Shown here: positions 1-6,500 of the stretch, one piece after another
Layout of the letters: every line of letters starts with the position of its first letter
How positions within the stretch are numbered: position 1 is the stretch's first letter
From: Spirochaetota bacterium
GTDB taxonomy: Bacteria > Spirochaetota > Leptospiria > Turneriellales > Turneriellaceae
Assembly: GCA_963205035.1 (NCBI GenBank)
Contig: CAUJII010000188.1
Location: 1-13,461, forward strand
Direction of reading: 5' to 3'
DNA length: 13,461 nucleotides
The notes under the pieces: model-generated
The model's database searches: none
The model's input: the letters and a program-made list of their open reading frames with translations, nothing else
Told to the model about the DNA's origin: nothing
Position numbers and translations under genes: made by a program

Positions 1-1580
1 GTTAAATGCTTCTGCTTCGAGGCCGCGCCTTTGAGTTCCCCGCCAAAGATGGCAGGGTCTTGCCGCACCTTTTCCTCTTCGGGCATTCGCGTGAGAGTGC
101 GCCACGTTATCTTGCATTCGACAAGCGCAGAGGTTTGTCCCCCCGGCGGAATGCGGACTTCGTAATCGATAAGATCCGGTAGACGTACTTTCTGGATTTT
201 CGCCCAAGACGCGAGCGCGTTCATAAACGCATCGTAGCCACCCTCGCCCTGCCCTGAAACTTGCATCGACTTGCCCTTGTAGTCGACTGTGAGCGAACAC
301 ATGGGTAAAACAAAAAGTCCCGACGTCACGGTCACTTGCGTAATTTTCAAGACTTTCTCTTCGGGTTTCTTAAGGACTTCTGCAATAATAAACGGTAAAT
401 CGTCGCCGGTAATCTGCGTTTTTTGATCTCCCAATTCGATAATACGCCTGAGCACCTGAGAACGTTCTTCGTCTGAAAGAGTGATTCCCAATTCTTTCAA
501 GTTCTGATCGATCGACGCCTTGCCCGCCAACTTGCCGAGGGCGTAACGTCTGTCGCGACCGAAGCGGCTGGGTAAAAGTTTGCTTTCGTAAAGCCCGCCT
601 TTCTTGTCACCGTCCGCATGGATGCCTGCCGTTTGCGTGAAAACGTCTTCGCCCACAATGGGAGCATTCGCCGCAAGACGTTTGCCTGAAAAAGTTTCGA
701 CGGTGCGTGAAAGTTGAAAGAGACTTTTTTCGTTGATGGTAGTTTTCAACCCCAGATGATCGTGGATACCTGCGACAACTTCGGCCAATGACGCGTTACC
801 CGTTCTCTCCCCCAAGCAGTTGACAGTCGTGTGGACGCCTCTTGCTCCCGCTCGAATCGCTTCGAGAACGTTCGCGGTCCCCAAACCGTAATCGTTGTGC
901 GGGTGGTAATCAAAGTGCGTCTGCGGGTAGCGTTCGGTAATTTCTTTGAGCGCTGCAAACACCTCTGTTGGATAGAAAACACCCAACGTATCGGGAAGCA
1001 TGATGCGGCCTACATTTTCTCTTACGATAAAATCGAGGTATTCAAAAACATAATCGCGGGAATGAAGCCATCCGTTCGACCAGTCTTCGAGATACACATT
1101 GACCCTACGCCCTTTTTTTGTCGCGTATTCAATCGTACGGTGGATATCTGCAAAATGCTCGCTCGGTTTTTTCTTGAGTTGTCGCGTCAAATGGTTGAGG
1201 CTTCCTTTCGTCAGCATGTTGAGCGTCAAGGCTCCCGCCTCTACGAGCCAATCGATCGAGCGCTTTTCGTCGACGAACCCCAGAACCTCGATGCGCTCCA
1301 AAATCTTCTGCCCGCCCTTCTTTTGCGCCCAATCGGTAATAAGTCGCACGCTACCCAGTTCGCCTTCAGAGACACGCGCTGAGGCAACCTCGACAAAATT
1401 GACATTCGCTTTTTCAATGAGAAGTCGCGCTACCTGCAACTTTTCAGACGGGGCAAATGACACATTGTACGTTTGCTCGCCATCGCGCAGCGTCGTATCC
1501 ATTATCTGGACAAGACGTGGCTTTTTTTCGCTTGCGCGAGTATCGGTGGATTGATTTTTCGAAAGATTTTTTTTTCTCAT
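1..1580 (-). CDS. cimA: (R)-citramalate synthase, 3' end cut by window edge
   Basis: This enzyme condenses pyruvate and acetyl-CoA to (R)-citramalate, the first step of the threonine-independent route to isoleucine, in the cytosol. About 526 codons are open from the ATG at 1580 to the window edge with no stop. The catalytic motif TLRDGEQT lies at residues 30-37, followed by ARVSEGEL, LGFVDEK, LNMLTKGSL and VYLEDWSNG, then HPHNDYGLG (metal/active-site His) and GEDVFTQTAGIHADGDKKGG. These match Leptospira CimA as I remember it, including the Leu/Leu/Tyr positions that form its pyruvate pocket. The last ~120 residues are the LeuA-type regulatory domain, where isoleucine feedback acts in the family (EVRIPPGGQTSALVE is visible). 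Only about ten residues seem to be missing. The start gives ~13 more residues than Leptospira CimA; an in-frame stop lies ~40 nt upstream and no other start is possible before Met27. No Shine-Dalgarno is visible. 2-isopropylmalate synthase is the alternative but fits less well. Confidence 0.87.
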   Translation of the reverse strand, partial: MRKKNLSKNQSTDTRASEKKPRLVQIMDTTLRDGEQTYNVSFAPSEKLQVARLLIEKANVNFVEVASARVSEGELGSVRLITDWAQKKGGQKILERIEVLGFVDEKRSIDWLVEAGALTLNMLTKGSLNHLTRQLKKKPSEHFADIHRTIEYATKKGRRVNVYLEDWSNGWLHSRDYVFEYLDFIVRENVGRIMLPDTLGVFYPTEVFAALKEITERYPQTHFDYHPHNDYGLGTANVLEAIRAGARGVHTTVNCLGERTGNASLAEVVAGIHDHLGLKTTINEKSLFQLSRTVETFSGKRLAANAPIVGEDVFTQTAGIHADGDKKGGLYESKLLPSRFGRDRRYALGKLAGKASIDQNLKELGITLSDEERSQVLRRIIELGDQKTQITGDDLPFIIAEVLKKPEEKVLKITQVTVTSGLFVLPMCSLTVDYKGKSMQVSGQGEGGYDAFMNALASWAKIQKVRLPDLIDYEVRIPPGGQTSALVECKITWRTLTRMPEEEKVRQDPAIFGGELKGAASKQKHL

Positions 1581-1597
1581 GGGGTGTATTTTTTCAA

Positions 1598-1603
1598 AGT
1601 ATA
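1598..1603 (-). promoter_or_regulatory. Possible -10 box for cimA
   Basis: On the minus strand the hexamer TATACT (5 of 6 to the sigma-70 consensus) sits 17 nt before the cimA ATG, which would give a very short leader. No convincing -35 box is seen 16-18 nt upstream, so this is weak. Confidence 0.25.
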
Positions 1604-1610
1604 CGCTCCA

Positions 1611-1807
1611 TTCTTAGTTCATGCGGAGAAGTAGTTTTCACGTATGTCGTTGGTTGAAGTGCCTCTCGCGGGTGCGAGCGAGTTTTGCGACAAGAGATGA
1701 GTGGCTGCTAAAGCGGCCAGCGATTGCATTGCCTACTCGCAGTCTTCTTGTATTTGCTGCCTCATGATGGCGAATCCGTTCGCTATGTATCCACAAAACG
1801 CGCACCC
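1611..1807. other. Intergenic stretch with small hairpins, no gene seen
   Basis: I see no convincing coding sequence here on either strand. Two short stems are visible: CTCGC/GCGAG (1665-1669 and 1674-1678, loop of four) followed by a TTTT run, and TGGCTGC/GCGGCCA (1702-1708 and 1713-1719, loop TAAA, one G-T pair). Either could belong to a small RNA or a terminator, but nothing identifies a family. Confidence 0.3.
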
Positions 1808-1811
1808 CTAC
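1808..1811. repeat. Left copy of putative 4-bp target-site duplication (CTAC)
   Basis: CTAC abuts the left terminal repeat of the palindromic element. The same four bases abut the right end at 2025-2028. Four matching bases can arise by chance, so support comes mainly from their exact placement. Confidence 0.45.
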
Positions 1812-2024
1812 GAGCCTGTGCGGGAACTCATTGGTACAATTTTTTCTGCGCCAAGCCCACGCTAATCAGCGCAAATTCTCCCGCAAATCGTTCCGATTCG
1901 CTCGACGTGCGGCCGCAGACGCCCGGAATTCGCGCTGATTTGCTATTTTTTTTTAGCAACGCGTGTTCTTTTTGCAGAAAAAATTGGCATTTCGCATCGT
2001 TTGCACGAGTTCCCGCACAGGCTC
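1812..2024. mobile_element. MITE-like palindromic element with 18-bp terminal inverted repeats
   Basis: The ends are perfect 18-bp inverted repeats: GAGCCTGTGCGGGAACTC at 1812-1829 and its reverse complement at 2007-2024. Directly outside both ends is the same four bases, CTAC (1808-1811 and 2025-2028), as expected of a target-site duplication. The interior also folds back: CAATTTTTTCTGC at 1837-1849 pairs perfectly with 1974-1986, and 1861-1878 pairs with 1926-1943 at 16 of 18 positions. The right arm holds an extra local hairpin (TTGCTA 1940-1945 / TAGCAA 1954-1959 across a T run) and the centre contains the palindrome GCGGCCGC (1909-1916). There is no transposase and no credible ORF, so it would be non-autonomous and moved in trans. 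The IS family is not recognised. A structured RNA is the alternative. Confidence 0.6.
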
Positions 2025-2028
2025 CTAC
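2025..2028. repeat. Right copy of putative 4-bp target-site duplication (CTAC)
   Basis: Direct repeat of 1808-1811, immediately outside the right terminal inverted repeat that ends at 2024. Confidence 0.45.
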
Positions 2029-2063
2029 CCTCGCAAAAATATCTTCAAATAAATTGACGCATT

Positions 2064-2076
2064 GAGTAAATTACTC
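2064..2076. repeat. Short dyad, operator-like
   Basis: GAGTAA-A-TTACTC is a perfect 6-bp dyad around one central base, about 65 nt before tRNA-Lys and 36 nt after the palindromic element. It could be a regulator site or a chance palindrome; no cognate regulator is in the window. Confidence 0.25.
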
Positions 2077-2140
2077 GATTCGACGTGATGCTTTGTTGCG
2101 TTATAGAGTGAGGTTTTACACCCACTTTATGAACCATGAA

Positions 2141-2213
2141 GAGAAGCTAGCTCAGTCGGTAGAGCAACTCCCTTTTAAGGAGTGGGTCCCGGGTTCGATT
2201 CCCGGGCTTCTCA
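2141..2213 (+). tRNA. tRNA-Lys (anticodon TTT)
   Basis: A full cloverleaf can be read. The acceptor GAGAAGC (2141-2147) pairs with GCTTCTC (2206-2212), with discriminator A at 2213. The D arm is GCTC/GAGC, the anticodon stem ACTCC/GGAGT encloses loop CTTTTAA with anticodon TTT at 2174-2176, and the T arm is CCGGG/CCCGG with loop TTCGATT. The 3' CCA is not encoded and must be added by tRNA nucleotidyltransferase. A possible -10 (TATAGA) lies ~35 nt upstream but its -35 is poor. It is followed after 53 nt by tRNA-Glu, so the two are probably cotranscribed. Confidence 0.97.
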
Positions 2214-2215
2214 AA

Positions 2216-2256
2216 AACTCCCATCTATTTACGCTTGGCGTACATAGGTGGGGGTT
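2216..2256. other. Strong hairpin between the two tRNAs
   Basis: Bases 2216-2228 pair with 2244-2256 over 13 positions (two G-T pairs), and inside a single T-C mismatch a second stem TACGC/GCGTA (2230-2234 / 2238-2242) closes on the loop TTG. On the plus strand no T run follows, so a terminator is unlikely and a processing signal between the tRNAs is more plausible. On the minus strand the arm runs into five T residues, which could stop antisense transcription. Confidence 0.6.
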
Positions 2257-2266
2257 AGAAGGATTA

Positions 2267-2338
2267 GTCCCCTTCGTCTAGAGGTTAGGACTCGGGATTT
2301 TCATTCCCGCAACAGGGGTTCGATTCCCCTAGGGGACG
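2267..2338 (+). tRNA. tRNA-Glu (anticodon TTC)
   Basis: The acceptor GTCCCCT (2267-2273) pairs with AGGGGAC (2331-2337), with discriminator G at 2338. The anticodon stem CGGGA/TCCCG encloses loop TTTTCAT with anticodon TTC at 2300-2302. The T arm is GGGG-TTCGATT-CCCC. CCA is not encoded. I looked for a second copy of its 3' end downstream, as an integrated element would leave, and found none in the window. Confidence 0.96.
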
Positions 2339-2430
2339 CATAAGGTGGCTTTACGGGCTTATATCTCTTTTGGCCAAGTGCTTCGTATTCCTCAGCGTTT
2401 GAAGCGAAAATAGCCAGCGTCGGTTACACA

Positions 2431-2511
2431 ATGTCGTTTACTGCACTATTTTCGGGGCTCATTTCGGGCCTTATCTTCTTTAACTTCACCGCGCTCTTAG
2501 GTAAGAAATAG
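2431..2511 (+). CDS. Possible 26-aa hydrophobic micropeptide or gene remnant
   Basis: An ATG at 2431 opens 26 codons ending in TAG at 2509-2511. The peptide is one hydrophobic segment (SFTALFSGLISGLIFF...) with a GKK tail, the shape of a single-span membrane micropeptide such as a type I toxin. No Shine-Dalgarno is seen. The frame stays open upstream to the TAA at 2341 and reads as plausible protein (LFWPSASYSSAFEAKIASVGY) with no start codon, so it could equally be the tail of a decayed membrane-protein gene. An inverted repeat CGAAAATAG / CTATTTTCG (2405-2413 / 2446-2454) spans its start and could hide the initiation region in a stem. Confidence 0.3.
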   Translation: MSFTALFSGLISGLIFFNFTALLGKK

Positions 2512-2531
2512 ACGTTTTCTTTAACTTATCC

Positions 2532-2560
2532 TTGACGGGGCGGGGATAAATGGCGATATT
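2532..2560 (+). promoter_or_regulatory. Sigma-70 promoter of the two-gene accessory module
   Basis: The -35 box TTGACG (2532-2537, 5 of 6) is separated by exactly 17 nt from the -10 box GATATT (2555-2560, 4 of 6). Transcription should start about 7 nt later, at or next to the ATG at 2567, which would make the mRNA leaderless. Confidence 0.5.
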
Positions 2561-2566
2561 ACAAAT

Positions 2567-2776
2567 ATGCCGCCATTGCGAGAAATAAAGGCCCTAAGCC
2601 TTTCAGACGCGAAAGACGAACTCGCATACCGTAGAAAAACGTATCCTAATATGATACACTCGGTCACTACAGAATACCCACATTTGCGCATTAGGTCTCA
2701 TCGTTTACGGGATTATATTGCAGAAGCACGTCTAAAGGCTCGGTATCCGACAGACTATCGCTCAAAATATGGCTAA
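2567..2776 (+). CDS. Hypothetical 69-aa protein, probably leaderless
   Basis: I do not recognise the family. The 69-residue product is basic and rich in Arg, Tyr and Lys, with no signal peptide or membrane segment. Its C-terminal half (RIRSHRLRDYIAEARLKARY) looks like a positively charged amphipathic helix, so nucleic-acid binding is possible but only an inference. The ATG sits at the predicted transcription start of the promoter at 2532-2560 and no ribosome-binding site is present. The stop overlaps the start of the next gene by 8 nt, which points to translational coupling and a shared function. The pair appears AT-richer than its neighbours and lies beside two tRNA genes, which suggests acquisition by transfer. 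Confidence 0.6.
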   Translation: MPPLREIKALSLSDAKDELAYRRKTYPNMIHSVTTEYPHLRIRSHRLRDYIAEARLKARYPTDYRSKYG

Positions 2777-3167
2777 AAATCAGCCTGTAAAACAGTCGTT
2801 GCAATTCGACCCGAAACTGATAGAATTCCTGACGACAGAAGCTCAGGCTCGGCAAGCCGAGATTTCAACCAGACAGCTTGAAATTCAACGAAATTCTGAA
2901 TTGGAAATGAAAGCTCTATCCAACGCTTCGGAAAAGGATACAAGAGAATTTGAAGCTTACCGCAAAGAGCATGATTTTGCTGTAAGAAAATTTAATTTCA
3001 CAGCGGGGCTAATGATCTTTGGTTCATTATTCGGGGCGGGAATTATTGTTTATGCAATTATGCTTTCTGTAAGTGGTCTACCACTTGGAATGGATATATT
3101 GAAAGTTATTTTAGGCTTTCTTGGTGGCTTGGCTACCGGCTGGGGGATAACGAAGTCTAAAAAATAG
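2769..3167 (+). CDS. 132-aa coiled-coil protein with two C-terminal membrane helices
   Basis: The first ~70 residues are charged and Gln/Glu/Arg rich (EAQARQAEISTRQLEIQRN), predicted as a long helix or coiled coil. Two hydrophobic segments follow, about residues 77-98 (FTAGLMIFGSLFGAGIIVYA) and 106-126 (LKVILGFLGGLATGWG), then a KSKK tail. This layout resembles the DUF2335 membrane proteins often found near phage and accessory genes, but the match is by architecture and not certain. It overlaps the previous gene by 8 nt and has no ribosome-binding site of its own, so it is probably translated by coupling. The coiled coil should face the cytoplasm, with the membrane hairpin anchoring it. A holin-like or toxin/effector role is conceivable but unsupported. 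Confidence 0.7.
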   Translation: MAKNQPVKQSLQFDPKLIEFLTTEAQARQAEISTRQLEIQRNSELEMKALSNASEKDTREFEAYRKEHDFAVRKFNFTAGLMIFGSLFGAGIIVYAIMLSVSGLPLGMDILKVILGFLGGLATGWGITKSKK

Positions 3168-3202
3168 AGTCCCGCACGATGGCGGCAAGCAATTCTTCAT
3201 GA

Positions 3203-3382
3203 AATGATTACACCGCCCACGCTTTTCGTAAGTCTTCCACTACAGGACCCAATATCTCTGTTCTTAACGCCGTCGCGCTGGATAGTTCTAAAAAAATCTA
3301 TGCGGTGGGTTATCAAACGGGTTCGAACACCTTCACGTATAGTGGGCAGACAAGCTCCGGGGGATATAATCAGGATGTTTAA
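3203..3382 (+). pseudogene. Remnant of an SBBP-type beta-propeller repeat protein
   Basis: The frame is open from just after the TGA at 3200-3202 to the TAA at 3380-3382, with no usable start. The translation contains LNAVALDSSKKIYAVGYQTG followed by SNTFTYSGQTSSGGYNQDV. This follows the blade pattern of SBBP repeats (roughly A-V-A-V-D-S-S-G-N-x-Y-A-x-G-Y-x-T-G), which are common in secreted Leptospira lipoproteins. Intact blades usually continue into a VVLVKY-like strand; here the frame stops just before it. It is read as a leftover blade of a deleted gene. The identification rests on pattern memory only. Confidence 0.5.
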
Positions 3383-3480
3383 CCGCTGTTACCGTGTCAG
3401 CATATCTCTAATATACACCCGGGTCCCAATAAGAGTTTAGGTTTTGAACTGGCCATTTTATTCCCCAGCCTACCCCTAAC
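3383..3480. other. Intergenic, nothing recognised
   Basis: No gene, repeat or clear signal is visible between the propeller remnant and the promoter-like sequence before the phosphatase gene. Confidence 0.4.
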
Positions 3481-3509
3481 TTGACTTTACATCGCCAAGC
3501 CTTAGTCGA
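3481..3509 (+). promoter_or_regulatory. Possible promoter of the phosphatase gene
   Basis: TTGACT (3481-3486, 5 of 6 to the -35 consensus) stands 32 nt before the ATG at 3519. The expected -10 position, around 3503-3509 (TAGTCGA), is a poor match. If real, the leader would be only a few bases, as at 2532-2560. Confidence 0.25.
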
Positions 3510-3518
3510 TGCTTGTAC

Positions 3519-6500
3519 ATGTCTGCACTCTACCCCAACTATTTTTTTATCGGTGCGCTACTCACCTTCATCTTTCTTCTCTACGTTGTCTTCTTAATTT
3601 GGCGCATCCAGAACCGCTCGCTCGCCAGCAAGCATTTGATGATTGCGATGATTTTGGCGGCGCTATTCAATTTGAGTTATGTCGTCACCCATGGTATTTA
3701 CACTCTACCGAATGCTGTGACGCGGTGGGTGAATTTCTACACCGCAATGTCGGCTGGGTTGCATCTTTCTATTTTTTTCCACGCCTTCCCTACGGTACGC
3801 TCGCGCAAAGTCATTCGATACACCCTTTGGATTGGTTATGCCACAGTCTTTGCATCGTGCGGCTACCTGGCTTATGCTATGGCAAATTCACCCTATTACT
3901 ATCTTTTCAATAGCCACTTTTGGGATTCCGATTCGCTGCCCGCTCAAAAACTGGTGAGTTTTGCGATTGTGCTACACTTTGTGCATTTTATCGTCATCGG
4001 CGTTTGGCGCGGGTTCAAAGAACACGGCGAAGAGAGATCAGGAATTTGGACGATGGCATTTGCTTTTCTCTTCGCAACGATCCCCCCTGCGATTTTACAA
4101 GTTTTGAGCCGCGATAACTTAGTCGCCCGCTCGACATTCATGACGACGACCGTTATCTTTAATCTTGTCGGTTACTTTGTCGCGATTGTGGTCTTCATCA
4201 ACATCACGAAGGATAAGACTTCGCTTCTGGGACGCATTACCGGCATCACGCTTCTGACGGTGTTGCTCCTTTTTCAATCCGTCGCTTATTATTGGATGCA
4301 CTTCACCGAAGAGAGTTTCGACAAAGTGCGCGCAGCGGAGGTGCGCGAAAGTTATTCAGAGGGTAAAAAACCGAAAGAGGCCGTCCTTGAGGTTATTTAC
4401 GATTATGCGCAAAAGAAAATGCTGACGCCGGTTGAGCCAACATACGCCTCGGCTGCGCAAATTCAAAGGGATGCGTCGGCGCTTTATTTGGTGCACACAC
4501 TTTTGAGCCTTGCGCCAAAACCCGACTGGAAAACCCAAGCGAAATTATCGGTCGGCACCATAGAGGAATTTTCGCCGATTCAAGCGGCGTACCTTCAAAA
4601 GATTCTCGAAAAAGAGAGCGTTACTTCAGGCAAAGATTTTGTCGACGCTGTTTTTGCGCTCCGCAGCCAGCAGCTCTACCAGCAGGCGAAACTCCACCAA
4701 ATGACGCTCAACGAGTTTTCAAAGAACTTGCCGAAAACGCTTGCAAAACTCGAAAAGAATTTTCCCGGATTTTCTGAATCCACAAATTCTCGCTTAGCTG
4801 CCTTATCTCCTGAAGAGCAACGGCAAAAAATCAGCGATGCACTGACGCCGTGGCGAGCGGAAGGAGAGAGACTCTATCGCGGTAATATCTATTTTCGAGA
4901 AAAATTCCCGGCACACTTCGTGAGTTTTTCTTTCGTCGACGTTCAGAAGCACGTTGTTGTCGAAGTCGCATATCCCTACCTGCTCTACCGCGAAGCTATC
5001 GCAGAGCAAGCATGGATTCTGGTGCTCATTATCCTAACCGCTTATGCGATTATTGTTTTAGGATTCTCGCTCTTTTTTCGTGGAGCTCTCATGAAGCCTG
5101 TGAATTCCATTGTCGAGGGATTGAAAGAGATTAACCGCAATAATTTCGATGTGCGCGTCCGTGCCCGCGTCGAAGACGAGTTAGGTTTCATGGCGCGTAG
5201 CTTCAACCGTATGGCGCGTTCTATTAAGGTCGGTCGCTTACGATTGCAAAAATACGCAGAAGGGCTCGAAGAAAAGGTCAAGGAACGCACGCAGGAACTC
5301 GAGACAACGCTCACCGATGTGCGCGCGCTCAAGCAACAGCAAGACGGCGACTATTTCTTGACGACCCTTCTTCTAAAACCGCTTGGCGTCAACGCTGTCG
5401 AGAGCGCTCACTTCGGCATCGAAACCTTCGTAAAACAAAAAAAGACTTTCGATTTTCGTCACTGGAGCCGCGACATCGGCGGAGATATAAATATTTCGCA
5501 CACTATAGACCTCTATGGCAAAAAACACATTGTGCTCATCAATGCCGATGCGATGGGTAAATCGATTCAGGGCGCGGGTGGGGCACTCGTCTTGGGTTCT
5601 GTATTCCACACCATCATCGAGCGAACACAGGCGACCGAAGCGATGAGACAAATTTCTCCCGAGCGCTGGCTTAAGAACGCCTTCTTAGAACTCCACCGGG
5701 TTTTTGAAAGTTTCGACGGATCGATGCTCGTCTCGGGTTTCTTTGCGCTTATCGACGAAAACACCGGGCTCATGTATCACCTTCTGGCAGAACACCCGCG
5801 CGCCGTTCTCTATCGTGATGGCAAAGCGTCTTTTCTCGAAAACGATCGCATGCTCAGGAAGCTCGGCACAACCGGTGTCGTCGGTACGTTGGGTGTGGCG
5901 ACGACACAACTCGAACCGGGGGATGTCCTCTTCTTAGGCTCAGACGGTCGAGACGACATTATCTTGGGCGTCGATGAGTTCGGCGGGCGGATTATCAACG
6001 AAGACGAAAACTTATTCTTGCACCTCGTTGAAAATGCAGACGGGAAGATTGAAGATATTGTTCGAGCGATGGAAGCCATGGGCGAAATCATGGACGACCT
6101 TTCGCTCATGCGCATCGAGCACTTTCGTGAAGAGCATCCCGTCAAGCGGCCGTTCGACTACGAAAGTGTTTTTTCAGGGGTCAAGCGTGATATCCGTGAA
6201 GGTAACACGCCGCACGCGATTGGCCGCATCGAAGCATATCTCAAGCAGGACACGTTTTATCCGCAAGCGATAAAAAACTTGGCGCAGATTTATTACCAAA
6301 CGCACGATTATGAAAAAGCGGCTCGGTATGCGCAAGACTACCTTTGGCTCAAACCAGCAGATGCGGAGTTTGTCTATTTTGCAGGACTTTGCTTTAGGCG
6401 CATCAAAGATTATTCAAGGGCCATCGATCTCTGCGAGAGACTGCGCCTGCGCGAGATTCCGCTTGCGAAGAACTTGGCTCTCCTGTGCGACCTCTACATC

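Noticed and set aside
831..1554. Overlapping plus-strand open frames of 183 and 151 codons
   Set aside because: They lie antisense to the strongly conserved cimA frame and have no recognisable composition or motifs.
1581..1811. T-box or amino-acid riboswitch leader for cimA
   Set aside because: No T-box consensus or leader peptide could be recognised, and the best -10 box leaves almost no leader.
1812..2024. Integron attC site or retron msr-msd RNA
   Set aside because: No GTTRRRY/RYYYAAC core sites, no integrase and no reverse transcriptase are present; the direct repeats fit a transposon better.
2093..2281. 62-codon open frame across the tRNA-Lys gene
   Set aside because: It reads through a complete tRNA cloverleaf, so it is not a gene.
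3513..3518. TTG start for the phosphatase two codons upstream
   Set aside because: An ATG lies two codons later and no signal favours the rarer start.
2267..3518. Integrated island with attL/attR at tRNA-Glu
   Set aside because: No second copy of the tRNA 3' end and no integrase were found in the window.
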